Assembly (NCBI GenBank): GCA_002118135.1
Contig: BDIU01000293.1
Span: forward strand, 142,084-206,083
Direction of reading: 5' to 3'
Length of the DNA: 64,000 nucleotides
From: Trebouxia sp. TZW2008
Taxonomy: Eukaryota; Chlorophyta; Trebouxiophyceae; Trebouxiales; Trebouxiaceae
Shown here: positions 29,037 through 41,154 of the stretch, piece by piece
Layout of the letters: every line of letters starts with the position of its first letter
Numbering within the stretch: the first letter of the stretch is position 1
The notes under the pieces: model-generated
Databases searched by the model: none
Told to the model about the DNA's origin: nothing
What the model saw: the letters and a program-made list of their open reading frames with translations, nothing else
Made by a program: the position numbers and the translations under genes

Positions 29037-30506
29037 ATGTCGAGACGGCACAAGCTCGGCGGGGATGCCAATCGGCGCCCAGCCTGGTCTGTCAAATGCA
29101 ATTTGAACTTGTTCTTATGCGTTCTGAGCGCAAGTTTCGTAACAGCGGCCGAACCTACCCAGGTCTGTGACACATGCTTGACTGAGCTTGAACGACGCCG
29201 TGAAGCACCCTGTGCTGGCTATCTGACGATGTTCTGTCTGTTGCAGACGCGTTGCATTGAAGGACGCTGGTGGGGTCCAGGTGTAATTGGGCAAGACAGT
29301 CTACTCATTGCAGCTAGGTCAGCAACCAGTTTAAGCTGCCTGAGGGCAGTGTTTGCCCTCAACACTGAGCGTTTGGGATATCATTGACGCTGAAGCAAGT
29401 GTACATTTCAATAAAGGAACAACAGCATGCTTTGCGTGTTTGCAGATATGAAGAGGATGTTACTTGGATGGCCACACATCTACAAGGCCTACTGCCATTT
29501 GTAGTGTATAACACCAAAGACAGCACAGCCAATCACTACACTCCAGTACAGAACGGCAATGAAGCTGCAGCTTATCTGCAGTTCATAGTTGACTATTATG
29601 ACTGCTTGCCAGCTTCCATGGCATTCATACATGCGCATCAGCGGGACATGAAGGTTGCTCCAGATTTTGCAATGGTATAGGCCAATAACTGCTGCCTTTG
29701 CCTAACATTTGTTTTGACAAAAAGGCCATTGTTTTTTGCACGGGCTAAAAGTACAGCCTTGATATTGTTTTCCTTACTAGGCATCACTTGCCAAGGCAAC
29801 TTTGCGCAAATCACATAAAAACTTAGATATCGCACATTGCATCAACTGCTGTAGGTCAAAAGCAGTTTCTTTGCTTTCGAAAAATCACAAGTTGGGGCTT
29901 GGAGGCCTATCGACAGTGCATGCATGTGCCATTGATCATGTACCACTGCAGGACTAAGACTTACAGTCCATCATGTGGAAGTTGTCACTTGGCTCTGCAA
30001 GCCTCAAACAGACGCAACCTACTCCGGCTCATACTCTCACATCACAGGTACAGACAGCCTCAACAACATCTGTGCCAATGCAGGATCAGGATCTGCAATC
30101 CATCAAGTGGAGCTCCTCTGTTGGCTTTGCAAGCCTCAACAGAAGCAACCTACTCTGGCACATCATACTCTCACAGCACAGGCGCAGACGGCCTCAACAG
30201 CATGAAGAACAGACAGACTACCACAAACAGGCAGCACGTGCTGTGAATGTTGCCTGGCAAGAGTTGCTGGGCAAGGAACTGGGTCCTCTGCCGACTGAGC
30301 TGTATGTCAATGGCGGCGGGCAGTTTATGGTCAGGCGGGAGAGAGTGCTTTTGCATTCCCGCCAGTTCTACCAGGATTGCCTGACTTGGCTCGCTGATAG
30401 CCTGGCACTTAGCCCCTGGGACAAGGGGATGGTGTTTGAGTACACGTGGAAAGTCATTTTTGGAGAGACAGCGGCTGTGTTGGATCAGAACATCCTGAGC
30501 ATTTGA
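29037..30506 (+). CDS. DUF3431-family protein, copy B (complete)
   Basis: Exons 29037-29162, 29247-29317, 29446-29653 and 30084-30506 join in frame to 275 residues. The N-terminus MSRRHKLGGDANRRPAWSVK is basic and followed by a hydrophobic stretch (CNLNLFLCVLSASFVTAA), a type II anchor or signal peptide. The DUF3431 body follows: LLIAARYEEDVTW, FVVYNTKD, AAAYLQFIVDYYDCLPASMA, FIHAHQ, then SVGFASLN, LGPLPTELYVNGGGQFMVRR, HSRQFYQDCLTW and the terminal FEYTWKVIFGE typical of the family end. The paralogue of copy A at 1-1553; exon 2 is 71 nt in both, and exon 3 differs by three codons. A frame-shifted copy of the start of exon 4 lies 132 bp upstream. Function unknown; likely luminal in the secretory pathway. 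Confidence 0.87.
29939..30200 (+). repeat. Tandem duplicate (132 bp) of the exon 4 start of DUF3431 copy B
   Basis: Text from about 29939 to 30060 matches 30071-30200 in order, including an acceptor-like TGCAG. The upstream copy has one extra base (CTCAAACAGACG against CTCAACAGAAG) which shifts its frame, so only the second copy can code SIKWSSSVGFASLNRSNLLW. Confidence 0.85.
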
Positions 30507-31580
30507 GATGAATCAACACGATGGCTTGTACACACGCTTGTGTACAGGCACCATTGTTGGTGACTGTTACAGCTGCTTTGCTTGTTTAAGTCCCTCGTGC
30601 TTGGTAGTGGTGAGTAGGCGCATTGCCAGTGAGCGGTGTGTCAGTGTTCCGTGTTTGCCTAAACTGCGTAGACAGTCAGCTGCCATTGCTGAGCACACAT
30701 CACGACTTGCTGTCCTGTACAAAAGGAGCGCTAGGTTCAGCCTTGCACTGGTTACGTAGGCTTGCACAAGTGGCAGGGGGGGTGATGATTAGCAGAAAAT
30801 TTCAAGTTGCGACATGTGCATGCAAAATGGTAGCATTACTTTGTGCAAATCTAGATTGCTTGCAGCGTTTGCCTTTAGATGCACCATGCAGCCTGCAATC
30901 TGAGATTGCGGTTGCCTGAAAAGTAGAGAGTTTTCTAATGAGCGAGTGTTTAACTTTGTCTTGAGCATGTGAATTGCCTGATCATGAGTTGCTGAAGTAC
31001 ATCAGCAATGAAGGCAGTTCACATGAGTCTACTTCTACTGTCTGTTGGGAGGTTGCTACTACAGCATTTGTACGGCTGTCAGTCTGATAGTGTGTAAGCA
31101 ACACAGCAAGGACGGCCCATGCAACACACCCTTGCTGCAAAAGTTGGCAGACATTTGTTGTTGACACCTATTCTCTGCAAAATTACAGCTGCACAGGTCA
31201 TGATCATGCACACTTCAGCTCTTACCGTCATTGGCTTGAGGACAAGACTCATTTCATGATGCACAAAGCAAATGCAGCGCAGGGGCCAGCCATTCAAGCA
31301 ACTGCTGACCGAGACCAGCATTCAGCGTCCTTCTTTGAGATTGAAAGGTCACTTGGGCATGAGAGTATCAGCGTCCTTCTTTGTTGCTGCAAGGAGCTCT
31401 GCCTTTCGATGTCAGCAAGGTCGGGCAGCAACATCTAATTGTGTACTCAGGTGACCCCTGTTACTAGATATCAAGCAAACTGCCTCGTTTAACCGGCACT
31501 CCTGTTCGCAACGTCTCACTCGTGACTTCACGCACCTGCGGAGTCGTCTCTGCTGCATCAGAGCCGAGGCAAGGTGCTGC
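30507..31580. other. Intergenic region
   Basis: Between two plus-strand genes. No recognisable coding exon on either strand. The last 130 bases before the dioxygenase start are CpG-richer, consistent with its promoter and 5' UTR. Confidence 0.45.
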
Positions 31581-34500
31581 ATGACTGTTCCAGAAGGCAT
31601 CGCAGCAGTACCGGTGATCGACGTTTCGGACCTACAAAACCGGAAACTCGAGTTGAGCCAGCGGTTACTCCAAGCAGCCGAAGATGCCGGCTTTTTTCAG
31701 ATCACAGGTCCGTAGCAGACGATAGCTTAGTCTCCTAAGTGCTCCCGGCAGCGCAGCATGCAGTTGACCGACAATTTGTTTTGCCAGGCCATGGTCTTGC
31801 GCAACAAGACATAGATGCAGCCTTTGCCATGAGCGTCAAGTGAGTGCCTCACTTTGCAAATGTGCTTGCCTTTCGAACGTTAAGCATAAACATCATGCAG
31901 TGTAAGCTGTGGGCCGGCAGTGCAGTCACTGTACAGCTGCAGATACAAAAAGTTTCTGGTTTGAGCAGATATGCCAATTTGCCTGACCAGATCAGAGCTC
32001 GGCATGTCAAAGACAAGTCAGACAATGTATATGTCCTTGGCTGGACAGAGCGGCGAGTGTCAGGTAATGCGACCGCAACATTGTGTCCTTGTTTTGCATT
32101 GCCAAATTGTATCAAACCATAGCATTGCAGCATTTCAATGTTGATAACCAGCAACCATCAAACATCACCTGCGCGTGAGCACGGTGCAATGCACTGTACA
32201 AGCATTGCTGCATAACATATAGGAGACATTGCCGATGCAGGTTTGCTTGTTTGTGTCCTGTGACGTACATTGCAAGCAAATGTACTCGTCAGCTGGTGAG
32301 TCAAGTGTAGCTGAGGCTGTCTGCGGCTGAGATCATGCTGACGTGTTCCGCGCTGTCTGTTGTGGACTTGCTCACAACTGGATGATTGCTGCCAGACCTA
32401 GTAGGTTCTTTTCAGCTGGCCAGCTCCTGCATGAAAGACACATAAGAGACAAAGAAGGCACATAGGACACACGTGGGACACTGATAGGACACGCCGTCAA
32501 TGTCTTGTATTTGAGACTAGGTGATCATAGCTTGACCTAGTGGGTTGCTCTTGCAGCTGGCGAGTTGTTTGTAATCAAGCATGAAGTGGAGATTACTTGC
32601 GCACGAACACACTACGCGATGCTACACATGTGTCAATGCAAAACACATTGACACGATTGTTACAATCTATCCAAGTTGTGAAATGATCACTGCTGAAACT
32701 GATGGCTTGTACGTTCAGCTGGCTGGCTGTTGCATAAAAGACACCTAGGAAACACATAGGACACTTGTAGGATACACATAGGGCACTTGTAGGATACACA
32801 TAGGACACACTGTCAATGGTTTGTGTTTGAAACTGGTTGATCACAGCTAGACCTAGTGGATTGTTTTTGCAGCTGGCCGGCTCTTGCATCAAATGCTGAT
32901 GGCCTTTGATGAACAGAGAATGGAGGGCATTTGGCCAAGTGAGGAAGAGTGTCCTGGCTTCAAGTGAGCGATCAAATCTGCTGCTCTGCATTGCACAGTA
33001 GTGCATGCGATCGTACAGTGCTGCTTGAGCTAGAGTTCGCTTTATTTGACTTGTGCCACAGATACTTCATTGGGCATTGACCCTGAGCATACACACAAAA
33101 CATGATGCTTCTGCACAGGCAGGTGCTGCGTGAGCTACTCTTCTCTGCAATCTGCTCAGCTATTGACTGCCTGCGTCTAGCATTGAGTTCACTTTGACCA
33201 AGTCTTGGCACAGATACTTCATAGGGCATTGACCCCAAGCATACACACAAAATGTGGTGCTTGTGCACAGGCAGGTGCTGCTAAATTTCATGTACAAGGC
33301 TGCCAAAGTGACAGATGACATCATGACCTGCCTTGCCATTGGCCTTGGGTTACCTGAGGATTACTACAAAGAGGTAAACTGCTGTTGGCCCGCCATCCAT
33401 CATGCCATGTGCCAATTGCTTTGTTGTTGCACTTGCACACCTCTCAGCTGACAAAGCGCACAAGCCTTGCTGATCTTGCCTAGTTGAGCAAATGCTCCTC
33501 AAAGCCTTCTGCATGAGCAGGGATTGTGAGCATGCGGTCAAATGACTCTGATGCTCATGACAACATGACAGCCTTCTAAGCAGCTGCATGGATGCCTTTT
33601 TCTTCTCTGCAAGTTGCATGTCAACTCATCAATCATAACTTTGACTGGACCAAAGCTCAAGCATTGTAAGTTTGCAGCCAATGGACCCTGATTGCTCCTG
33701 ACGACATGACAGGCTTTCCCAGCAAGCATTATTCGTGCTGTTACTGTGCCAAAGTAGCTCGGATGAATTTATCTTGTCTGCAATCTGCTTGCCGGATGCT
33801 CAATGATGTAGTGCGAATGATCAAAGCAGCAAATGAGGTTGTAAGAGCATGCTGTATCAAAACAGCTTGACTTACCTTTTCTGCAATCTGCATGTTCCAT
33901 CGCTCCATAAGTTGTGTGGCTGTAGCAACAAAGTAGAGTTTCTCACTGTGCAGCCAATGGACCCTGATGCTCCTGACAACATGACAGCTTTTTCGAGCAA
34001 CTGCTACCCCTCCTGGGAGCAGAAGAAGTACACGGAGGGCACCCTACGGCGCATCGCACACACAGACTTTGAGGTGCTCACCTTGCTCTTCCAAAGAAAA
34101 GGTACATTGGTCTTCTCAATTGATGATGATGGTTCTGGCAAAGGATGATGATAGTGATGTGCATTGGTGTCAAGAACTATCATCAGTCGTCTTTACAATT
34201 GTGAAGATAAGTACACATCGACAATATAGCAGTGAGACAAGAAAAAAGATAGCTGCCAGCCTGCCTGCCTGCCTGAAGGTGGTTTAGACGATTTGTATAC
34301 ATGCAGCACATGCAACAACAGTGTTCACCAAGCAACCTTTCATAGCTGTTGGGAGGCAACGCATTTTTTCTGAATGCACCTAGCAAGGTCATGAAACGTC
34401 ACTTTTGCAAGCATGCAGATACGGAAATCGATGATGCTGATGATCATGAACGATCAACGATGATCATGCATGATGGTGCCAATGGTCGTGATCACCACTT

Positions 34501-35297
34501 GTGGCAGGTGAAACAGGATTGGAGGTGAGTGCTGGCAAAAACACAAGTGCTAGTGAAGCTATGCGGTCAGGATTTGGTTCCTTGTGATCCCGTGCCTGAA
34601 GCAATCACTGTCCATATCCTCCATCTTTCTTGAGTTGCAATGCCTTGCATGTGTGGCAGGTGAACCGGTCTGGAGGTGTGTGCTGGCAAAGACACAAGTG
34701 CCAGTGAAGCTAAGCAGTCAGGGCTCTGCATTCCTTGTGATGCCGTGCCTGGAGCAATCACAGTCCATGTCCTCCGTCTTTCTTGAGTTGCAATGCCTTG
34801 CATGTGTCGTAGGTGAACCGGTCTGGAGGTGTCTGCTGGCAAAGACACAAGTGCCAGTGAAGCTATGCAGTCAGGGCTCTGCATTCCTTGTGATCCCGTG
34901 CCTGGAGCAATCACAGTCCATGTGCTCCGTCTTTCTTGAGTTGCAGTGCCTTGCATGTGTGGCAGGTGAAACTGGATTGGAGGTGTGTGCTGGCAAAGAC
35001 ACAAGTGCTAGTGAAGCTATGCAGTCAGGGCTCTGGATACCTTGTGACCCTGTGCCTGGAGCAATCACTGTCAACATAGGTGATGCACTGCTTGATGCAT
35101 CAAATGCCCTTGTTTCAATGGACTGCAATGAGAACTGCTCATGCATGCGGCTACAAGCATGCTTCCTGTCAACACAGGTGATGCATTGCTGAAAGCAATG
35201 TTTGCCTTTGTGCGTGCTTGCAGAGACGATAGTGCCGTTGGCGGTTTTGCTGTGGCTGACCAAAAACCAGGATGTGTTGGCAAAAGTGTTTATCTGT

Positions 35298-35384
<87 letters not shown>

Positions 35385-35410
35385 GTGTGTCTGTCTGTCT
35401 GTCTGCTAGA

Positions 35411-35448
<38 letters not shown>

Positions 35449-36283
35449 TGTGCATTGCCTAACAAACTGAGTGACTGGCGCGTCAGATGCATGATGTCAT
35501 TCAGGTGACGCACTGCAGTACTGGACAGACGGCAGACTCAAATCTACCTTTCACAGAGTGCGCATGCCGCGTGAGGATGACTACCAGGTGCGTCATCAAC
35601 ACAACCACACCCACTTTTTGCAACACCACCTTGCTTGTGCCATGCTGTTCAACCAGAGTATGGCAGCAGCTTAGTTGCACGTAGGGCTTGCAAGAGTCGG
35701 GCCAAGCGTTCTGCATGATCGGGTCATTCAAATGAGCCGTTGCTGCGGCGCCATGTGCATGACATGGGTAAGAGGTGTACTTGCAGCAATGCGTTTTGCA
35801 AAAGTGGCGGACATGGCTGCATGCATGTCGGTGTGAAGTTCAGTAGCACTTGAGATGCAGAGGCTCCTTTCTGAGACAAAGTCGACAATAGGGGTCACAG
35901 GAAATCAGCAGTCACTGCTGTATGTTCCATGTCAATTTGCACTCTGTTGTGCACAAGCTTGACATGGATGGGTGCTGGCTCCAGACTTGTACACTTGAGT
36001 TTGTGCAACTGCAGCTGCTGACTTGTGACAAACTTTGCAGGGCGACAGATACAGCCTGGCCTACTTCGCTAATGCAAGGGCATCAACATTGTTTCAAGGA
36101 CCCAGGAAACTATACCCTCCAATCATTTTCGCACAGATTCTTGAGCAGAAGAGTAGTCATCGCAAGTCATTCACAAAACGAGAAGATATGACGGATGAGG
36201 AGTACATTGAATTTCAGAAGAGCAGCGCAATTGGTCCTGAATTCCAAACAGTCCTCAACGCAGCGGTCAAGGCCACAGTGTGA
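31581..36283 (+). CDS. 2-oxoglutarate/Fe(II)-dependent dioxygenase (isopenicillin-N-synthase-like)
   Basis: Nine exons join without a break to 351 residues: 31581-31707, 31788-31839, 31969-32063, 32873-32963, 33271-33373, 33954-34101, 34966-35079, 35505-35587, 36041-36283. The N-terminal part is the DIOX_N domain (VPVIDVSDL, AAEDAGFFQITGHGL). The catalytic jelly roll shows the iron ligands HTD in RIAHTDFEVLTLLFQ and His in FHRV, and the 2-oxoglutarate-binding R-x-S in DRYSLAYF. PGAITVNIGD precedes WTDGRLKSTFHRV as in the family. It oxidises a small molecule using O2 and 2-oxoglutarate; the substrate cannot be read from sequence. Length is normal. Introns 3, 5, 6 and 7 are loaded with degenerate copies of the following exon starts. 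Confidence 0.93.
32395..32885 (+). repeat. Four copies of the acceptor region of dioxygenase exon 4
   Basis: GACCTAGT-GGTT followed by a T-rich tract, CAG, and CTGGC-GGCTCTTGCAT recur near 32395, 32533, 32700 and 32850, separated by AGGACACA-rich stretches. Only the last leads into the coding exon AGRLLHQMLMAFDEQ. Confidence 0.8.
33540..33990 (+). repeat. Three copies of the start of dioxygenase exon 6
   Basis: The intact start at 33954 (PMDPDAPDNMTAF) is preceded by copies near 33676 (with an inserted base) and 33543 (substituted, with an in-frame stop after GCCTTC). All three are separated by related intron text. Confidence 0.85.
34503..35079 (+). repeat. Four head-to-tail copies of dioxygenase exon 7, period 152-153 bp
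   Basis: Copies have acceptors ending at 34507, 34659, 34812 and 34965. Copy 1 keeps ETGLEVSAGKNTSASEAM but then meets a stop; copies 2 and 3 lack one base near the start (GAACCGGTCTGG against GAAACTGGATTGG) and are frame-shifted. Only copy 4 (34966-35079) reads through to AITVNIG and a donor. Confidence 0.92.
35079..35520 (+). repeat. Three copies of the GDAL exon start in dioxygenase intron 7
   Basis: GGTGATGCACTGCT at 35079, CAGGTGATGCATTGCTGAA at 35175 and CAGGTGACGCACTGCAG at 35502 are related. Only the last continues into YWTDGRLKSTFHRV. Confidence 0.7.
35299..35448 (+). repeat. CTGT then CCTG tetranucleotide microsatellites
   Basis: About 100 bp of nearly pure CTGT units (35299-35404, one short interruption near 35381-35390) followed by CCTG/GCCT units (35411-35448), inside dioxygenase intron 7. 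Confidence 0.95.
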
Positions 36284-37349
36284 ACATGCAGGATACTGAA
36301 TCCTGAGATGTTACCGCTGACTCCACCTGATGAGATCTATCGTTTCTGCTTGCACCGACGCAGATAGTAGCTTGTGCCATAGCGTACCTGAAGACATCAA
36401 CTCATGCACTTTCATCTCATGTATAGAGGCCAGACAGCGAAGCTGAAATTGCTTGCATTCATTGCAATGTTGTGACTGACAGTAGCTCGACTATTGCAGG
36501 CTCACGCTCAAGCCTAGTCTTCACAAACCAACGTTTGTTTCTTGTAAATGGAACTTCCAGTGTATACACTGCACATGATGTTCAGCAGGTTTTTTGTCAA
36601 TACCGTCACCTACAACACGCATTGTGCAAGTGTGGCATTGCTGCCTCAGCAGTATCGGAGCACTTGTTCATCCTTTGCGCCTGTCAATGCCATTGTGGAG
36701 CAGTTGAGGCAAGTTCGAAGGTTTTGCAGTAACAGGCATTGACTGCAACATTCGACTTTATTTACAGAAACTAAGCTTGTGTATGGGATGTACAGTGTAA
36801 AATGTCCATGCAGAAGCTGTCACGTCAAGCACCCTACTTCCGAATAGCTTGCTTGTTGCCTAGCCAAGTGTCAAGCGCTGCCTTATTGGTCACATGTTGC
36901 TGTTCTGTTGAACTGCAGGACGCATTACAGACCGAAACCCTCATGAAATCGAAGCATTTGTTGACTGAAAACAAACCGTCAGGGCCTAACAAAATGGTCT
37001 TGAGCAAATGCACTACGTCTAGTTTGACCTGCTGCCTGAACTCACTTCGCCCACGACTGCCCTGACCTTTGAGCCGCAACTAAATAAGGCCAAACCCTTC
37101 CTGCCAGCTGACACAGCTGTAACATGCAATTGTTAATGTCAGAAACTGTCTGCCCCGCGTTTTGCTATGTACAACCTGAGCTCGTCTGCCTATGATCTGC
37201 CTGTGTAATCTGCCTGTGATTCTTGAAAAGTGATCCAACACGAAATGCTGTATAGCCAGTAATCCTGCAAAGCTCCTAATCTTGCGTTGAGTCATCATCA
37301 CGTTAGTCGCTAGGTATTGTGATGACTAGTTGGCTGGCGCGCACAGCTG
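36284..37349. other. Convergent intergenic region
   Basis: Between the 3' ends of the dioxygenase (plus) and the giant membrane protein gene (minus). ORFs of 60-90 codons are present but none resembles a known family or has good splice context. Confidence 0.5.
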
Positions 37350-40300
37350 CTAGCGTTGCCATTGTGGCCTGGAGTACTGCCTGCGTAGGCTGGCTCGAGA
37401 CCTTGTGGTTTCATACAATGGGTTTTCTCCAGTAAGGCTGTCACTGGTATCCAACACCCCACTCCCAAAGAGGGGGTTGGGGTCGCCCCCCTGGGGTGAG
37501 ATGCTCCCCCGGGGTTCCCACACAGGGTTTTGAGTATTCCCTAGGCTATCCTGGGAGGCAAGCACATCTTCTTCTCCTGCCCCATACAGGGGGTTGGGGT
37601 CACCCCCTTGGGGTGAGATGCGCCCTTGAGATTCCCACACTGGGTTGCGTCGCTGTGCTGGGCTGTAGTCGGAGGTGTCCAAAATGTTGGAGCCAAACAT
37701 TGGGTTGGTCCCTTGAATGTTGCGAGAACCTGCAGCCATATGCACATCAATCAATACGCTGTCTGAATGTGACTATCTCTTGCTTGAGTTGTGAACCTAT
37801 GCATACAGCTTTTTGGCCTCGAGAGAATACATGCAAAGGCAGACAGCAGAATGTACAGAGACATCACAAAGAAGGTGCAATTGTCTCGCTGCCTTGCATT
37901 CACAGCTGGAGCATGAACTGCTTTGCACGCTCCCATTTGCTGAGTCCAGGAACTAATAATGCATGCAGCATTGACGCAAGCAACAATGCTAGTCATCCTG
38001 AGAAGGAACAGTGGGAAACCTCACCTGAAATCCCTCCACCGCCAAAGGTCAGGGCTTGAGGGTAATTGCCCCCGGGACTTGCAAAATCGCTCTCAGGATG
38101 ACTCTCTAATTCCACCTCAGATCCTAGGGTCTGCAAGTTGGGCAGCAACCCTGTGGTTCCTAGGCTTCCCGCCCTCCCGCCAAATTCAAAGCTGTCGGAG
38201 CTTTCAAAATGGGAGCTTGGAACGTTGCTGATCTGCCTGAGAGGTCCTGGGGGCTGTGCTGCAGCAACTGGAGATGGCTGAGTCCCAATTGAAGGGCGGC
38301 CACTGCTAGGATCTGAAGATGGCTCACTGTAACGATACAGACCTGCAGATAATGTATGACAGTGAGTACAGGTGACGCACGTCAAAACTGCCAGGAACTA
38401 GGGATCTTGATAACAAGCCATGCTGAATGAAGTCATGATTCTAACCACAATAGATGCTGTAAAACTTGAAACAAACACAGGGGTACTGATGTGTATGCTG
38501 TCAGCAGTGCCACATGCCTCTGCTTGCCACCATGCAAAATCCCCTGACATTATAATTCATCGGGTTTCGGATGCTAGGGTTTGAAACCCTAAGAAAAATT
38601 TACAATTCTATTTTGTTAGGGGAATTGACTAGGTTGTAGGGTTTAGGGCTTTAAGCTTTTCTTGCGCTTTCCATGGTGGAAAAACCCGATGAAATATAAT
38701 GCAGGGGTGCAAAATCACCACACAAACAAGACACACAGAGGTTTCAGACGCCTACACACCTGATGGACCAGCTTGGTCAGGTAAGGAATCTGAAGGCAAC
38801 AGAGGGTAGCTTGGCAGAGGGGCATAATCACCGGTTGCCATAGGGGCATAGGGCTGATAGGGTCCCTCAGGGCCCTGGGGTCCTGCTAGGGTTCTGAGCG
38901 GCCCATAGTCTGCTGGCATTGGGGCTGGCATGGGAAAGTCAGGGCAGGCAAACTGGCTCGTTGCCTCATTGCTGCTGCTCTGGAAAACGCTGTTGCTGTC
39001 ATGCATGGGGTTCTGCAGCACAACACACCAGTTGCAGTCAATGACATGCAGAGATTTGAGTGAGTTGAAGACACATTTGCAGTGAGACAAAAACGTCGGA
39101 AGGCAAAGACATTGCGTCTGTGTGCACCAAGCTGGGTCGTACAACCTGACTGAACTGCGTTCAAATGGTGATGGTGATGAAAGCAGCAGCGCAGATCAAG
39201 CAATGTAGCACAACTGGGCTTGCTGCACAGCCAACTGACTTATCTTGGCGGCTGACTCACTGCCAACTGCTGAAACTCAGTCTAATCACAATGACAGAAA
39301 CAGAGATGGCTTTCTATACAAGCCTGCATTGGCGCCAGCGCTGCTGTTGCTGCTGTTCTTGAAGTATAAGCCACAAACTGCCCAAGTCTATTGAGATGAG
39401 GGAACTCACCCCAAAAGTAGGTCCCTGAAGTGGTATGGGGGCCATACTGACTGCATGGCCAGGTACAAAGATGCTAGGCTCTCCAAAGTTGCCTGAGTCT
39501 ATGGAAATGAAACTGTCACCACGGCCAGCTAGAGATTCCCTTGGGGTCCCGAACTCGCTGCCGCTGGGGCTGCGAGAATCCCCAAAGCGCAACCCCCCTC
39601 GGGTGGGGATGGCTTCCAGATCCTCAGAGGATGAGTCAGTGTCACCTGAAGCCGCAGCAATATGTCTTAACGGAAAATCACAGCAGATAACAACGTTACA
39701 TAATAGCTAACAAAACCAATCAGTACTAATAACAAAAATCAACAAATCATATTGATATTAAGCAAACCTGCATGCTTGGGATGTCTGTGAAGGCAGCTAC
39801 GTCAATGAACCAAGTGTGTAGGGGCCTCAAATCAAGTGTGTAGTGGCCTCAAACACCAAGCATTCACAATGGTCCAGGCAAGGGGACAAAGCTATCATAG
39901 CATTAGCAAAATCAAGGCATTGTGTGAGTGGTTTAATCTTTTGCAACATGTGCTGCTGATTCTATACGCATGCAGGGTCAAGCAGGTAAATTACAAAGGG
40001 TTTTGCTACATAGCAGGTGAGAGCTCACCGATTGGCCCACCAATGAAGGGGTTTTCGTGCTGGATGGGCAAGATGGGGTAGCTTGTCAAGGGGGGTCCTA
40101 TCCCTACCCCCAACCCACCCTCCACCTCTCTTGATGCAACACTGATTGCAAACTGCAGCAGCAGGTAAACATTCTCAACAAACAGCTTCACAAACGCTCA
40201 CTGTGCGATGCCAACATATGTGAGCAAGGTACATGCAAGCACGTTTTGACATTGACAGCTTGCAATGCATGTTGCAAAGCAGACCAAGACTATGCAGTGT

Positions 40301-41154
40301 CACAACAGGTGTGCATGGTGTTGTTGCTTGAATACTGCAGTTGCAGTGGAACTGATGACAAGTTGCAAATGCCAAGTGATGTCCAACACTTTAGGGTTGC
40401 TGCTAAGCAGATAGTGGTAGACCGACAGGACCAAACTATTCGGAGACAGTTAATCCCTCCGATATGGACCTAGTTGGGCCTGCTGACTAGCACACGTGTA
40501 GAATGAATGAATGAAGCAGATGGTGCACATGAAAACATGCATGACAGATGTTCACAATATGCACAGCGCTTTTCAGTGCCCACAGCTTGCATCACGTGAT
40601 GAAGGTGTGACCAGAAGATGAACAGACAGATGAACAACGGGCTGGCTGCACCACATGATGAAATTTGATGCTCCAGAACATGAACAGACATGTGAACAAA
40701 GGGACGGCTGCTCACCCTCTCAGCATAGTCTGTGTCTGTGAGCACACTGGAGTCCTCTGTGTCACCTGAGATCATATTGCGTGCCTGCACATCCAGTACC
40801 AACTTTACTTGTTTGTGCCTTGGTGCGTGTGCTAAGCAACTGCAAGAACTCAGCTATTTCACATAACTGGTCAAGGTGCACCATGCAGATAAGCTGGAAT
40901 CACAGAATTCCTTTGATGCTAAAATGACTTACCACATAAGGAGGGGGCAGGTAGGCCCCAGAGGGGTCTCTGGGAGCGGGCATGCCAGCAGGGCCCGGTG
41001 GAACCCTGATCACCTCAAAGTCATCCCCTCTGGCACTGGAGGAGGTGGTGGTTAGGGTTTGGGTGGTGTCATACATGGGATTGGCCTTATGGGTGAATAG
41101 GGTTTGCTGCTGCAGGTTTTGCCTCCTGTCCTCATCTCTTCTTCTCTTGCGGCG
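37350..41154 (-). other. Cytosolic tail region with repeated NP-x-aromatic motifs
   Basis: Exons 41154-40933, 40784-40716, 40152-40029, 39645-39410, 39012-38760, 38342-38025 and 37729-37350. The tail is low complexity and contains NPMYDTT, NPFIGG, NPMHDSN, NPMFGSN, NPVWESQ, NPLYGAG, NPVWEPR, NPLFGSG and NPLYETT. Two of these pairs lie in a 26-residue-scale internal repeat around ISPQGGDPNPL. It also has acidic/serine clusters such as SGDTEDSSVLTDTDY. Confidence 0.75.

Noticed and set aside
34560..35200. Repetitive 202-codon plus-strand ORF (units like AKTQVPVKL-SQGSAFLV)
   Set aside because: It is the wrong frame through the four tandem copies of dioxygenase exon 7; the true frame gives the conserved catalytic-domain sequence.
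35141..35470. Cys/Leu/Ser/Val-rich ORF and Arg/Gln/Thr/Asp-rich antisense ORF
   Set aside because: Translation of the CTGT/CCTG microsatellite in an intron.
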